This document shows, piece after piece, positions 37,268 to 47,830 of a stretch of 64,000 bases of DNA. This stretch comes from Leishmania donovani (Eukaryota > Euglenozoa > Kinetoplastea > Trypanosomatida > Trypanosomatidae): NCBI RefSeq assembly GCF_000227135.1, contig NC_018245.1, positions 312,628-376,627 on the forward strand. Direction: 5' to 3'. The stretch's first letter is position 1, and each line of letters begins with the position of its first letter. Both the position numbers and the translations under genes were made by a program. The notes under the pieces were generated by a model. It searched no databases, was not told where the DNA came from, and was given only the letters and a program-made list of their open reading frames with translations.

Positions 37268-37657
37268 TGAGATGGGCCGGTCGCCGGAGATAGGTGACGG
37301 TGGCCTCTTTGCTTCGCTGTTGAGCCTGCATCGCTCTAAAAGTTGGGGGCAGCAGTCACGAAACTGCACCCCACTCCACCCCAACCCACCCCGCACGTGT
37401 CAGCCCGAGTCCCCATCCCGCCTGCATCCATGTCTCCTTCCTCGTACCTGCGGGGCGGAAAACGATGCTTTTCGGTTGTCTTTCTTTTTTTGGGGGGAGA
37501 GTGGGAGGTTATATATGTGTGTTTCGTGTCATATCTGTGAAAGCACGAGACGAGGACAGCTAGGTGTCCCCCCCGTTGCCTGCCCGTGACGCGGCGAATG
37601 CAGGAAGGCCCGATAGCACCACGCAGCCTTGACTCCGAAAGGGTGAAAAGAGAAGTG

Positions 37658-37671
37658 TATATATATATATA
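37658..37671. repeat. (TA)7 run
   Basis: Short perfect TA repeat in the intergenic region. Confidence 0.9.
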
Positions 37672-38689
37672 GACTTGGGACATTGTCGAGTGTGATGTCG
37701 CCCTCTCCCCCACCCTTCCTCTTCAAACACCAGCGAGGGCGGCGAGGGCATCACCCAGGACTGTGAGTCGAAAATTTGTAGACCGGCGTAAAACCGCGTC
37801 GCTCCCGTCACGCCGGTGCGAAGCCTTTTCTCTGGAGCTTTCATGTGACTCTCTATTCCCCCCCCCTCTTACCGTGCAGTTCCATCCGCATCTGTGCTAC
37901 GCAGCGTCGCGCGGGTCTTTGCTGCTGTACGTGCTCGGCATCTATTCCATCCCCACTCTCCTGCTCTGCCGATCTTGTCCTCGGTTGATGTGGACATGCA
38001 CCATAACCGCGCGCACGCACACACACCTCCCACACTCCCCCGCCCCCCTCACTCAACGTCCACCGCTCACCCCACCACCACCTTCCTCGACACAGTAGTG
38101 GCTTGTTCGATTCGCACCTCCCTTTCTCTTGAGCTCTCTACATTATCTTTTCTTTTCCTTTTGTCGTCGTACCCTCCCCCTCCACAATCCGCCTTCTGGG
38201 CGGCTGATGGCTGCTGCGCATACACGGGGTTGCTGCTCCCACTGCTAGCGTTTTCTCGTTAGAACTTCACTCTCTTGCTCACTCGCTCTGTCGGTCCACC
38301 TCTCAAACCTGCGCAGACACACGCGCCGCGTCGCCATCGCACTCAAAACATCCGTGCACGCACACACACACACATATACGCAGGCCCGCACTTATCGCCC
38401 TTGATAACTGCTGAGTGCGCCACGTGAGAGCAAGTATTGTGGGCGTGTTGGTGTTGCGGTGGCTGTCGTGGGCGGCGGTGTCTCCTGGTGGAGCGTGAGG
38501 ACACGTTTAGAAAGCGAGCCACTTGTGTCTGTGAGTCTATGTGTGTGTGTGTGTGTATCAGTGTAAAAATCCTCCCTTTTCTGTTCTGCTTCTGCCTCTT
38601 TCCCCACTTACCCGCCCCTTCCCCGTTCCTCGATCGATCGAGCTTCATTTGCCGGTTTTTGTACGCTGGTGGCAGACGCTCATCATCAG

Positions 38690-38722
38690 CACCCCCACCG
38701 CCCTCGCCACCACCTCCGCAAG
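38690..38722 (+). promoter_or_regulatory. predicted trans-splice acceptor, LisH giant
   Basis: C-rich tract 38690-38720 ending in AAG (AG 38721-38722); 55-base leader without ATG. Confidence 0.55.
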
Positions 38723-38777
38723 TTAGTTGTATCGTCTACATACACTCCCACACAGAGAGACACGCGCACTGTCCCCG

Positions 38778-41700
38778 ATGCGCCGCGCCGATCTGTCCTC
38801 GGCGCCCCAGAGTACCGGAAGCGGTACGGCAGTCGTACAGAGCGACGACGCTGTTGCAGCAGTGTTTCCAGATGATCCCGCCACCGCTCCAATAACACCA
38901 GCAGCAGCAGCAGACATGCCCGTGGTATCTCCCTCGTCCTCTATTCTCTATACACTCTTGCAGGACCTCGGACTGAAGGCGACGGCGCAAGCCCTGTGTG
39001 AGGAACTCCAGAGGCAGCAGTCACGCGCCGTAACGCTATCGCCCCCCTCCGCCCCCTCCCTGCCGTCGCAGGCGAGCGAAGTCTTTGTCGCCCTGTCCCA
39101 CGGCAACGGCGCGACATCCCCCAACTCCCTCGGTGCGTCGCTGTTACCACCGCACACATCAGATGTATCTCCCACACTGAAGACCCACGCCCCGGCATCC
39201 GCCTCCGTAGAACCTCTGCCAGCCAGCGTGGCAATGTCGTCCACGGCGACGGCTGCACAACGTGCGAATCGCGTGTCAGCCAGCTCGGACCCCACCGCTG
39301 ACGTCAGCGTGGAACTTCAGCGCAAGATGCAGCCTTACTGTCACGTCTCCCAGTGCACACGGGCGATCGCAAGTCTTGCGGCCTGTGCAGCCGAGCCCCT
39401 TCTGGCTCTGTCGCCCGCTTTTCCTTCCTCTCCTCCCTCCGCCTCCGCGGCCACTATTGCCACACCGTTGCAGCTTGTGGACACGCTGACAACTCTATGG
39501 CGCGCTGAGCTGCGCGCCGCTCTCCCGCATCGCGCAGCCTCTGGGATGGCCGACGCAGCCGTGGCAGCCGGGGTGCAAAGCCACCGAGATGGCGCCTTCC
39601 AAGTAGCCGCTCTCATAGCACGCGCGGCATGGTGTGAACTGCGCATCACGGAGCTTGTCTTCATGCAAGAGTTGCACCTCGCCCAGACCTCCGCCGCGGC
39701 GACTATTCCGTCTGCGGCAGCGCAGCCACTGCAGGAGGCCCAACGTGAACTTGTGGAGGTTGCTGGTCAGCTCGTGACGGCGTTGCAGGAACTACGGGCC
39801 ACATGCGGCGCTGCCGTAGCGCGGCAGCGTGGTGTGTCTGCTCCTCCATCTGGCCCCTCAGGCTCCTCTCCCACCCATGTGGGTGTCGTGATAGCCTCCT
39901 CTATAGTATCCCGTCTGCACAGCAAGTCCATTGGTTGGCTGCGCAACGCGGAGTGTGTCATGGCGTGGGTGCTGCGTCGCCATGGCGCCTTTGAGCCATC
40001 GGCAGATACTGCGCAAGCGTCATCGAGTGCGCAGCAGCAGCAGCAGCAGCACAAGCGAAGGTGTCTCGAGGCGCACTCGACAGTCGCATCTGCTGAGCGC
40101 TCGCCCGACCCTGCTTGCAACAGCGTCGCTTCGCCACTTCTACAACCTCTACAGGATATCATCCTGGGCCTCTCTACTGCCACCTCAGCGCCTGCGCCGT
40201 CCTACCAGCAGTGCCTCGATGCTGAGATTGCGCGGTCGGCTGCGGCGCAGGCGAAGAGCGGAGTGGCGCGACAGACAGAGCCGACGCCGGCAGCGGTTGC
40301 CCGCGAGGCGTGCGGACTCTTCTCTTCCGTCCGCATCCCAATCACCGTGCGGGTGGCGATGACGGTGCAGCGCGTGAAGCTGCTGCACACCTTAGTTGGT
40401 GCGCTTGTGTACAACGGCGGCGACTCCATCCTCTGCACGTTGGCGGTCTTTGCCGCAGATCGGATCCGCCCTTGGTGGGCTCGCCAGAGCGCGATGTTGG
40501 CGCAGTTCCTGGTGCAGTGCGCGCACCAGTCAAGTAGCATTTTGACGTCGTTCCTCGTGCAATCGCCTGCTGGTGTGCAGGCCACTCCGCCGCAGCGGCT
40601 GCGACTCCTGTCTGCCGCGTCCGAGACGGTCGTACTTTCCCTGCGAGAGCAGCTGGAGGCGTTGGCAAAAGAGGTGCTGCTCTGTGCATGCCCGGTCACG
40701 AGCATCGCAACGCCAGTGCCGCAGGACATCCGACTCGCTCTTTGTGTACGCTTGATGAACGCTCTCCAGCAGGCGCACGACACTCGCTCGGCGCGCCTGG
40801 ATCGGTATGTGCTGAAAACATGCACCGCCGCAGCAGCGAACGCCGCGATGTCAGCCAACTCGCCACTCACTGTAGCGGCCGACCTCGTCTTCAGTCCTCT
40901 CTCCAGCGCCAGCAGCCCAACGTTCGGCAGCGAAGGCTCGCCCGTCACCTCCCCTGTGTGGACTGTGCGCGTGCCAAGTCCGCCCGGATCGGATCTGCAC
41001 GGGGCAGCCGGGCCGCCAACGTCCTCGACGCTGGTTCACCGGAGCAGCATTGCCAGCGACACTAGCAGCACGTTCGACTCGATGGAGGCCGCTCGAACTG
41101 CGGCTCAAGTCCTCCAGTGGAAGCCCCACTTCATCCAGCTCCTCGCCACCATTGCCACTGGGCGGTGGCAGGCACAGCATGATGCACCGCCGGCGCCCTA
41201 CCCCGGCTCCCGCTACCACCGTTTGCGCCTCCGCATGAGGGATGCCCTGCATCACGCGCAAGAGCTGCTGCGGCTGCAGCCGCGCCTTCAGGTTGGCGCA
41301 CGCGGTGTCGTTTATCCACCCCACCCAGCCGTCGGCAGCGACCCCGACGCCGGCGTCCCGCTCTCAGTGGTAGAGCAGATGCCGCGCATGCTGCAGCTGG
41401 CCACGCTGCAAGACGCACGTGTACTGCAGCGGTGCTTGGAACGTCGACTGGCTCGAGAGACAACGTATGACGGGCACAATGCAGCGCCCACAGAGGCCAG
41501 CACAATCGGAGGGAGTAGCAGTGATGCAGCAGTGGCTTCAGCGGTGTCTTCGACGCGTCGGCGGGGTGTGTCACCTCCGTCAGTCTCACAGCCACTAACG
41601 ACTGGGCTCAAGATCAACGTTAGCACAAGAGAGTACCGCAGCGCCGCTTCCGCATTGGCTGCAGCCACCTCGACGGCGCTCCGGCGCCCCCACATCGCCA

Positions 41701-44700
41701 CAGAGGCGGAGGAGCCCCTGGCGACACATCGGGTCGCGTCCGGGAACGAAGGGCGTGCCGCCACGTCTGCCAGTGCGAGGCCACTAGAAGGGCAGAGAGT
41801 CACCAGTGCGCGCAGAGAGACGGGTGCGGGTGTGCGCGGCCCTGGCGCATCTACCTCGCCGACCCCTGGGCCAGCCGCCGTGGGGGAGGAGCACGAGTCA
41901 TCACCGCGACTGTCAGGGCGGTCGGAGGTAGTGACCAGTGGTAGTGAGACCAGTAGTAGCCCCAACGAGGAGGCGGGCTCCTCTGCCTCTGACGTCGCGG
42001 CTGCCGCCGTGGCCGCCTCGCCAGAGCCGCAGTGGGAGAATGATGACGAGGAGCAGGACGAGGAGGAAGATGCAGCAGAGGATCCGCAGCTTGACCGCTG
42101 GCACTTGCACGACGAGGAGGCGCAAGACGAGCTCGAAGAGGTCGACGAGGAAGCGGCTGCCGTCCTCGACGATGACGGTGACATTGACTGGGCGCAGAGC
42201 GAAGGACACGACGAGGAAGACGAGGAGGAGGAGGACGCGGAAGAGGTCGGGTCCCAGGCGTCCTCCGCCGACATGGACTACGATCGTGCCGAGGATGACA
42301 TGAAGGAGGAGGTGGAGTGCGTCGAGGCGACGCCGGATGGGCGGCTGCTGGCGCTGCTCACTGCGCGTGGCCGGCTCATGGTGCTGCGGCTGCAGACTCA
42401 CGACTCGGCGAGGCACTACGAAGAGGAAGTGCTTATCGACGCAAGCCTCCCAAACATGCCATCGCGTGAGAAGCGGCTGCAGTGGTACGAGTCACTAAGC
42501 TCCTTCGTGCACTTCTCTCCGTGCCACCGCTTCGTCCTCGCCGCCGTGCAGTTCGCCGCGGTGGAGCTGAAACCGAACTCGACCTGTGCGATGGCCCGTG
42601 CGCAGAGTGAAGGCGCTGGGCAGCTCAGCATCTACTCGCTCCATCGTGAAGACGACGGCGATGAGGCCGGCAACGACAGCCGTGGTGATCTTGAGCAGGA
42701 AGACCAGAGCAGTGCGCCGACAGCAATCAGTGGCATCCGCGAGCGCCTTCGTCGCCTGGTTGGGCCCGCCACCGACCGGCTCTACGCGACCTTCCGTCCT
42801 CACGACGGGCCCTGTCTGTCGGCGCGCTGGGTGGACACGCGCTGGTGGGGAGGAGGTCGCCGCAGCCGGTGGGCCAACAGCGCCGTTGAGCCGCTCAACA
42901 GCACGAACGCGGCAGCAACGGTGCTGATGCAGTGCATTAAGACGGGCGAGGTGGCAGGGAAGAGCGTCGGCGTCCTCCCGTCTGCCAAGGGCGCGAGGTC
43001 GGAGCATAGGGCGGTACCGAAGAGTTGGCGTGCAGCAGCTGGCGTGCTGCTGAGCGAGTACCAGTGCGTCTCCGTCGGCATGGACGACCTCATTCTACGC
43101 TGGCTGCCGGCCTGCGGGGTGGTATTGCAGCGCGTTTTAACGGAGCCCGTGCAGGACATCATCGTATCACCGCTTATGGCCGCCTTCTACGTTGCAAGCG
43201 ACCGCGGCGACCTCTACATGTACGACGCGTGGGATGAGCGCAACGTCACGGACGGTCACCCCTGCAGCGCCGGCGAGGATGCGGATCCGTGCAGCATGTA
43301 CAGCAAGAGCCTGAGCACCGTGCAGACTCATCGCCTTGTCCTTCCCGTTACGGAGGAAGGGCACCCGCGTTTTCATCGTGTCAGTCGCACGCTGCAGCAC
43401 CATCAGCCGTACGGCTACTCGTCGGTTTCGGCATCACCGCACTCACGACGCTCACAGCAGCCACAGCAGCAAGACCGGTCCCTGCATCATGACACGCTTG
43501 ACGACTCTGATATCATTGACCAAGTGCACTCCAGCCGCTCCTCTGCGCACTACACAGGTCCCGTGACGCCGGTGTTCCAGCGAGTAGTGGACCCGTCGAG
43601 GGGGGCATCAGGATTGCAACAGCACGCCCCTTTTCACGCTCTCCATCCCTCCTACAGCGACAGCACCGCGGCAGCGCAGGACAGCTTCTCCGACAACGGC
43701 AACGGTGCTCAGGGAGATGAGGCCTCACCGTCGCGTCTTGCAGGAAGGTCAGCACAGGGCAGCAGTCACCGCAGAAGCGGCAGGCAGGCGAAGACAGGCA
43801 CCGACAGCGTCGGATGGACAGGGCTTCCTCGGCACCTGCGCTGGCTGCTGCCGCATCATTGGGCGCCGCACACGCCGTGGGATGCGCAGCTGGGGCGCCG
43901 GCTCATACGGAGCCTGCTGCGGCAGACGCACACCGCCACTCCCACTGACACTGGTCAGCTGTTCTACGAGCGCGACGAGGAGACCGCAGGTGTCGCGGCG
44001 GCTTTGGCGGTGGCAGGTGATGAAAGCAACCAACCCTCGCTGACAGACGAGCAAGGGACCCCTGACAACACACATCGTGGTCGTCGCCGCGGGCACCTGC
44101 ACGGTGCAAGCGGGGACGCGGAGGGCAGCGTGCATGGCACAGAGGAGGCAACGTACGGCAGCGGCGGCGGCCAACAAGACGCTTCCTCCGACGACGAGAG
44201 CAGCAGTCATGACAGTGAGGAACGGGAGTACGTGTACACGGCCGGTGCCGACTACGACGACGACGACGATGGCGCTCGCCGTCCGCTGCCGTCGCACGTA
44301 ATTTACGGGGGTGGCAGCAGCCACATCGCAAGCGAAGCAACCGCCGCTGCAGCGGCGGCGGCGAAAGGGACACCAGTGTCTGTGCTTGAGTGCGCGGCGC
44401 ACCCGACGCCCGCGCGCGGACCGCTTCAGCGCGCGTACTACCCCAGCGGCGCCTGCCTCGTGTATAAGAGCGTCGCCAAGGCTCTCTGCAACGCCGGCGA
44501 CCTCACAGATCGCCAGACTCAGAACGAGATGGGACCTGGTGGGTCGACGCACCATCTGCTCTCCATGGCCTTCTCTGGCGAGCCGCAGTGGATGTCAGAG
44601 CAACGGCTGTGGGACTGTGAGGCGGAGGAAGCGGGGGCATCGCAGACGTGGCAACGCACCCCCCACCGAAGCGGCGCAGCGGCCGACTACGACTACGGCG

Positions 44701-47411
44701 ACGCACACGATGGTTCACAGCTGCAGCAGTGCGACGGCGAGGCTGGAGCCGACTCCTTCAACAGGCTGTCCGCGCCACTCACGTTGTGGTCAACAGCGGC
44801 ATTGTCTCGCGTGCTCCTGTGGAAGGACTACTTGAGCTCCTCTCGCCACCTCGCAGGACCAAAGGCGGAAACGTGGGCGAAGTGGGAGTCCGACGTCCTT
44901 GCCACCACGTATCACGCGGACTTGTTGCCGCCGTCGTACACTCGCCAAGCAGGGGGCTCGAGAGAGCCGCGCTGGTCAGCGGCAGAGTTGCTCGCTGCAC
45001 GCGGCTATCTCGGCCCTCGTGATGCGTGGCGCCGCTGCGCGCCTGCATCACAGCGCGGCTTGGCCGCCACCGCCCGCAATGGCCGGTACCTCTGCATCAT
45101 GGCCTCCGTCGGTCCGTACCGCAAGCTGGTGAACCCGCGCGAGCCGCTGCGCGACATCGCTGGCTTTTACGCGTGCGTTGTCTTCGACGTCTACGCTGGA
45201 GCCGTTCTGCGCGTCATTCCGGTGTGTCCGACAGAGCTCAGCGGGCTGCGCGGGCGGTGCATGTGGACGTCGGAGCGGCACGAGAGCGACCCCAAGGCAC
45301 CGATTTATCGTCTGCCGTGCACTGTAACGGTGGTGCCGCTACCCGCCTCATCCGCAGCAACGGCAGCTGCAGGGAAGAGCGCGAGTCAGTCCTCGCCGGC
45401 GAGAGCGTACGTGGGTGCGAGCGGGTCACCAACGGGGCTGCCGCCAAGCAGGAGCGTGACAGCAGCCCCGTGCGACGAGGGCGTCGCTGGCGACGAGGAA
45501 GACGGCGAGCCGGCGGAAGTGGTCATGCTCACGGTTGGTGGCCTCGGCAACTGCGTCTATGTTTTCGACGCCCTCAGCGGTCGGCGTCTCGTGTGCGAGA
45601 CGGAAACGGCGCGCCACTGCGGTGAATCTGCCGCTGCCGCGTATGAGGCGACCGCACGGGCGGCCAAAGTGCGGGCGAAAGGCCGGGGCGCGCAATCAGA
45701 GAGCGTGAGGTCAGACCCTATCCCTGCGATGTCTCACATACCGGCGACTTCGGCGGCCGCGCCAACTGTCCCTTCGGCGCCACCGCCGCTCTCCGCCACC
45801 GTGGCCTCTCCGATTCTCCCTGCATCGATTCGGAAGCCGGTGGACGTGCTTGCCTCGGTCGCGGCGTGGGGTCGTGGCACCGGCTTCGATGGCATCACAG
45901 ACCATTCATCCTCTACCGCATCCAGCCCAGGCCCGTCACCGATACGTGGGATGGACGGCGGCATGGGCGAAGACAGCTCCGTCGACGTGCAACCAGTCCA
46001 TTCCGCCCCCGAAGCACAGGTAGCAGCCACTGCTTTAGCAATGTCCGAGGCGGTCGCCCAAACCGGCGCGCCAGTGCCGTGGCTGCTACAGGGCACCACC
46101 TTCTCGCAACTCAGTGGATGGCATCTGCGCGGCATTCTCTGGTGGGTCCACGAACACCCGCAGCCCTCCACGCTCTACGGAGGCGACGACGGCGGAGCGG
46201 TGGTCGAGCAGGATGCGAGTTGGAACCTGGGCAGCGCCTCATGGGGCGAAGCGGGCACGCGTGTTAATCGCGGTGGCATGAACGGCAACGGCAGCACCCG
46301 TGCCGCGGCCGCACGCACACGAGGCGCCGCAACGAACGGAGGCTCTGCCAACAACGTCGCAGCCTCGTCGTTATCGTCGGCCTCCCATATGTCGGCAGCG
46401 AGCTCTGCATTGTCCTTCTTTTACCAAACGCTTCTTGGTGTGTCAGGCATGACGGGCAGCGGTGCAACTCCCCCACCCACAGGCCCGTCTGTCACGTCAT
46501 CGCAGCCGCATTCTCGACAGCACCACGCGGCCGAGTCGTCGTCCTCGGCCCTCAGCGCGGCATATCCCTCCTACGGCTCCGTGTGGCGGCAGCGGCGTCG
46601 CCGTCTGCTCGAGCGGCTACTGCGCCACTATGACGTAGGAATGCTCTGGCAGGCGTATGTCACACTCTTTAGTGCGTCGACGACAGCGACGAGCTCACTA
46701 GCGCCGCAGTCGGCGGTCTGCGCGCTCGTGCAGTGGGCACTGTCGACAGACAAGGCGGCCACAGCCGCCGCTGCTTTGCTAGGGCCGTCTGACAGCCACA
46801 CTCGGTGGATCTGGTGTCTAACCCATGATTCCCTGGCAGGCTGCAAGGGTCCCTACGCTCCATCGAAGCAGCTGCGCCTGTTCGTAAACACAGGAAAGCG
46901 CGCGACGGCACGCAGCCGCGACGTCGAGCATGTTGAGGTGGGCGGCGGAGGCGCCAGCGGGGGTGCGGGTGACCGCAGCACTGTGCCATTCGCGCATATT
47001 CTCCAGCAGCGTGAAGACTTCATGTTTGAGCTGCAGGCGCTGGATACGCAGCAGCAGCAGCAGCAGGCAATGGCGGGTGCGGCAGCAGCAGCATCGCCTG
47101 CGCGGTCAATCGCTAACGGCCACGCGAAATCGCTCCTCTCCGGCGTGCGTGCACAAGCCATGGCGGAGGGCATGCTCCCCACCACGGCTAAGGGACGCGG
47201 TGCGCAACCGCAGCAACGATCCACCGCAGCGGCTCATGAGTTGTCATCCTCTGCAGCGATCAAGCTGCCGCCCTCGCACCACCAAAACCAGCTGCACGTG
47301 GATGTTGTCAACTGCGTGGCATCATGGTTCGACGCCAACGGCGGCTTCTACGTTTGTTGGGGCTCTGAGGATGGAGGACTCTACATCATGGGCGGCCACG
47401 TAATGGATTAG
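38778..47411 (+). CDS. LisH / acidic / beta-propeller-like giant protein
   Basis: A 2877-residue protein starting at the first ATG after the splice site. Residues 54-80 (SSILYTLLQDLGLKATAQALCEELQ) fit a LisH dimerisation motif. Residues ~190-900 are a mainly helical region with low-complexity inserts, including a CAG-encoded poly-Gln (near 40032-40050). Residues ~1090-1175 are strongly acidic (runs of Glu/Asp). From ~1178 onwards WD-like strands recur: VEATPDGRLLALLTARGRLMVL, FVHFSPCHRFVLAAV, DDLILRWLPACGVVL, FYVASDRGDLYMYDAW, LGNCVYVFDALSGRRL, and, at the very C-terminus, FYVCWGSEDGGLYIMGG. They are separated by long disordered inserts, so one interrupted beta-propeller is likely. LisH plus propeller occurs in substrate receptors and scaffolds (DCAF1-like, BRWD-like), but no family is recognised. 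Long minus-strand frames (e.g. 41312-42274, Ser-rich) are shadows of acidic or repetitive codons. Confidence 0.75.
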   Translation: MRRADLSSAPQSTGSGTAVVQSDDAVAAVFPDDPATAPITPAAAADMPVVSPSSSILYTLLQDLGLKATAQALCEELQRQQSRAVTLSPPSAPSLPSQASEVFVALSHGNGATSPNSLGASLLPPHTSDVSPTLKTHAPASASVEPLPASVAMSSTATAAQRANRVSASSDPTADVSVELQRKMQPYCHVSQCTRAIASLAACAAEPLLALSPAFPSSPPSASAATIATPLQLVDTLTTLWRAELRAALPHRAASGMADAAVAAGVQSHRDGAFQVAALIARAAWCELRITELVFMQELHLAQTSAAATIPSAAAQPLQEAQRELVEVAGQLVTALQELRATCGAAVARQRGVSAPPSGPSGSSPTHVGVVIASSIVSRLHSKSIGWLRNAECVMAWVLRRHGAFEPSADTAQASSSAQQQQQQHKRRCLEAHSTVASAERSPDPACNSVASPLLQPLQDIILGLSTATSAPAPSYQQCLDAEIARSAAAQAKSGVARQTEPTPAAVAREACGLFSSVRIPITVRVAMTVQRVKLLHTLVGALVYNGGDSILCTLAVFAADRIRPWWARQSAMLAQFLVQCAHQSSSILTSFLVQSPAGVQATPPQRLRLLSAASETVVLSLREQLEALAKEVLLCACPVTSIATPVPQDIRLALCVRLMNALQQAHDTRSARLDRYVLKTCTAAAANAAMSANSPLTVAADLVFSPLSSASSPTFGSEGSPVTSPVWTVRVPSPPGSDLHGAAGPPTSSTLVHRSSIASDTSSTFDSMEAARTAAQVLQWKPHFIQLLATIATGRWQAQHDAPPAPYPGSRYHRLRLRMRDALHHAQELLRLQPRLQVGARGVVYPPHPAVGSDPDAGVPLSVVEQMPRMLQLATLQDARVLQRCLERRLARETTYDGHNAAPTEASTIGGSSSDAAVASAVSSTRRRGVSPPSVSQPLTTGLKINVSTREYRSAASALAAATSTALRRPHIATEAEEPLATHRVASGNEGRAATSASARPLEGQRVTSARRETGAGVRGPGASTSPTPGPAAVGEEHESSPRLSGRSEVVTSGSETSSSPNEEAGSSASDVAAAAVAASPEPQWENDDEEQDEEEDAAEDPQLDRWHLHDEEAQDELEEVDEEAAAVLDDDGDIDWAQSEGHDEEDEEEEDAEEVGSQASSADMDYDRAEDDMKEEVECVEATPDGRLLALLTARGRLMVLRLQTHDSARHYEEEVLIDASLPNMPSREKRLQWYESLSSFVHFSPCHRFVLAAVQFAAVELKPNSTCAMARAQSEGAGQLSIYSLHREDDGDEAGNDSRGDLEQEDQSSAPTAISGIRERLRRLVGPATDRLYATFRPHDGPCLSARWVDTRWWGGGRRSRWANSAVEPLNSTNAAATVLMQCIKTGEVAGKSVGVLPSAKGARSEHRAVPKSWRAAAGVLLSEYQCVSVGMDDLILRWLPACGVVLQRVLTEPVQDIIVSPLMAAFYVASDRGDLYMYDAWDERNVTDGHPCSAGEDADPCSMYSKSLSTVQTHRLVLPVTEEGHPRFHRVSRTLQHHQPYGYSSVSASPHSRRSQQPQQQDRSLHHDTLDDSDIIDQVHSSRSSAHYTGPVTPVFQRVVDPSRGASGLQQHAPFHALHPSYSDSTAAAQDSFSDNGNGAQGDEASPSRLAGRSAQGSSHRRSGRQAKTGTDSVGWTGLPRHLRWLLPHHWAPHTPWDAQLGRRLIRSLLRQTHTATPTDTGQLFYERDEETAGVAAALAVAGDESNQPSLTDEQGTPDNTHRGRRRGHLHGASGDAEGSVHGTEEATYGSGGGQQDASSDDESSSHDSEEREYVYTAGADYDDDDDGARRPLPSHVIYGGGSSHIASEATAAAAAAAKGTPVSVLECAAHPTPARGPLQRAYYPSGACLVYKSVAKALCNAGDLTDRQTQNEMGPGGSTHHLLSMAFSGEPQWMSEQRLWDCEAEEAGASQTWQRTPHRSGAAADYDYGDAHDGSQLQQCDGEAGADSFNRLSAPLTLWSTAALSRVLLWKDYLSSSRHLAGPKAETWAKWESDVLATTYHADLLPPSYTRQAGGSREPRWSAAELLAARGYLGPRDAWRRCAPASQRGLAATARNGRYLCIMASVGPYRKLVNPREPLRDIAGFYACVVFDVYAGAVLRVIPVCPTELSGLRGRCMWTSERHESDPKAPIYRLPCTVTVVPLPASSAATAAAGKSASQSSPARAYVGASGSPTGLPPSRSVTAAPCDEGVAGDEEDGEPAEVVMLTVGGLGNCVYVFDALSGRRLVCETETARHCGESAAAAYEATARAAKVRAKGRGAQSESVRSDPIPAMSHIPATSAAAPTVPSAPPPLSATVASPILPASIRKPVDVLASVAAWGRGTGFDGITDHSSSTASSPGPSPIRGMDGGMGEDSSVDVQPVHSAPEAQVAATALAMSEAVAQTGAPVPWLLQGTTFSQLSGWHLRGILWWVHEHPQPSTLYGGDDGGAVVEQDASWNLGSASWGEAGTRVNRGGMNGNGSTRAAAARTRGAATNGGSANNVAASSLSSASHMSAASSALSFFYQTLLGVSGMTGSGATPPPTGPSVTSSQPHSRQHHAAESSSSALSAAYPSYGSVWRQRRRRLLERLLRHYDVGMLWQAYVTLFSASTTATSSLAPQSAVCALVQWALSTDKAATAAAALLGPSDSHTRWIWCLTHDSLAGCKGPYAPSKQLRLFVNTGKRATARSRDVEHVEVGGGGASGGAGDRSTVPFAHILQQREDFMFELQALDTQQQQQQAMAGAAAAASPARSIANGHAKSLLSGVRAQAMAEGMLPTTAKGRGAQPQQRSTAAAHELSSSAAIKLPPSHHQNQLHVDVVNCVASWFDANGGFYVCWGSEDGGLYIMGGHVMD

Positions 47412-47806
47412 CCGCACCGGCGCGGACGCGTGTGTCCTCACGGCGGACGGAGAAGGCGCGAGAGATGAAGGAGGGGGAGGGTGTGTAGTGCATCAAGGCG
47501 AAACGGCACACTTTCTGCTCTCCCTCTCTTGTTCTTCCTGCCGCGTTTCCGCGCGTCCACGCACATGGTACTTCTCCTGCCATCGTTCACCTTTTCTTAT
47601 CTTCTTGCTCGCATGGATGTCCCTCACCGGGGCAATAGGGCCGGACCCACACTGTTGTGTCGCTGCCATTGCATGTCTTTGCACGCTGATCGATGCTTCC
47701 TTTTCCTTTGCTCCGTCTATGTTCATTTTGTTCTGCCCTTCGCGTGTGCACTGTGCTTTTCTGCATTGTGCCCATGGATTGTGCACGCCGCACATGCGCA
47801 TGTGCA

Positions 47807-47830
47807 TGTGTGTGTGTGTGTGTGTGTGTG
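47807..47830. repeat. (TG)12 microsatellite
   Basis: Perfect TG run in the intergenic region. Confidence 0.95.

Larger units (their letters stand above)
37219..38777. other. intergenic region, 1.56 kb
   Basis: No supported gene. Contains a G12 run (37256-37267), a (TA)7 run (37658-37671), several C/T-rich blocks (37850-37880, 38130-38200, 38570-38630) and CA/GT repeats (38360-38375, 38540-38555). Confidence 0.6.

Noticed and set aside
41312..42274. Ser-rich minus-strand frame
   Set aside because: Poly-Ser is the antisense reading of the acidic and Ser/Ala codons of the LisH giant.
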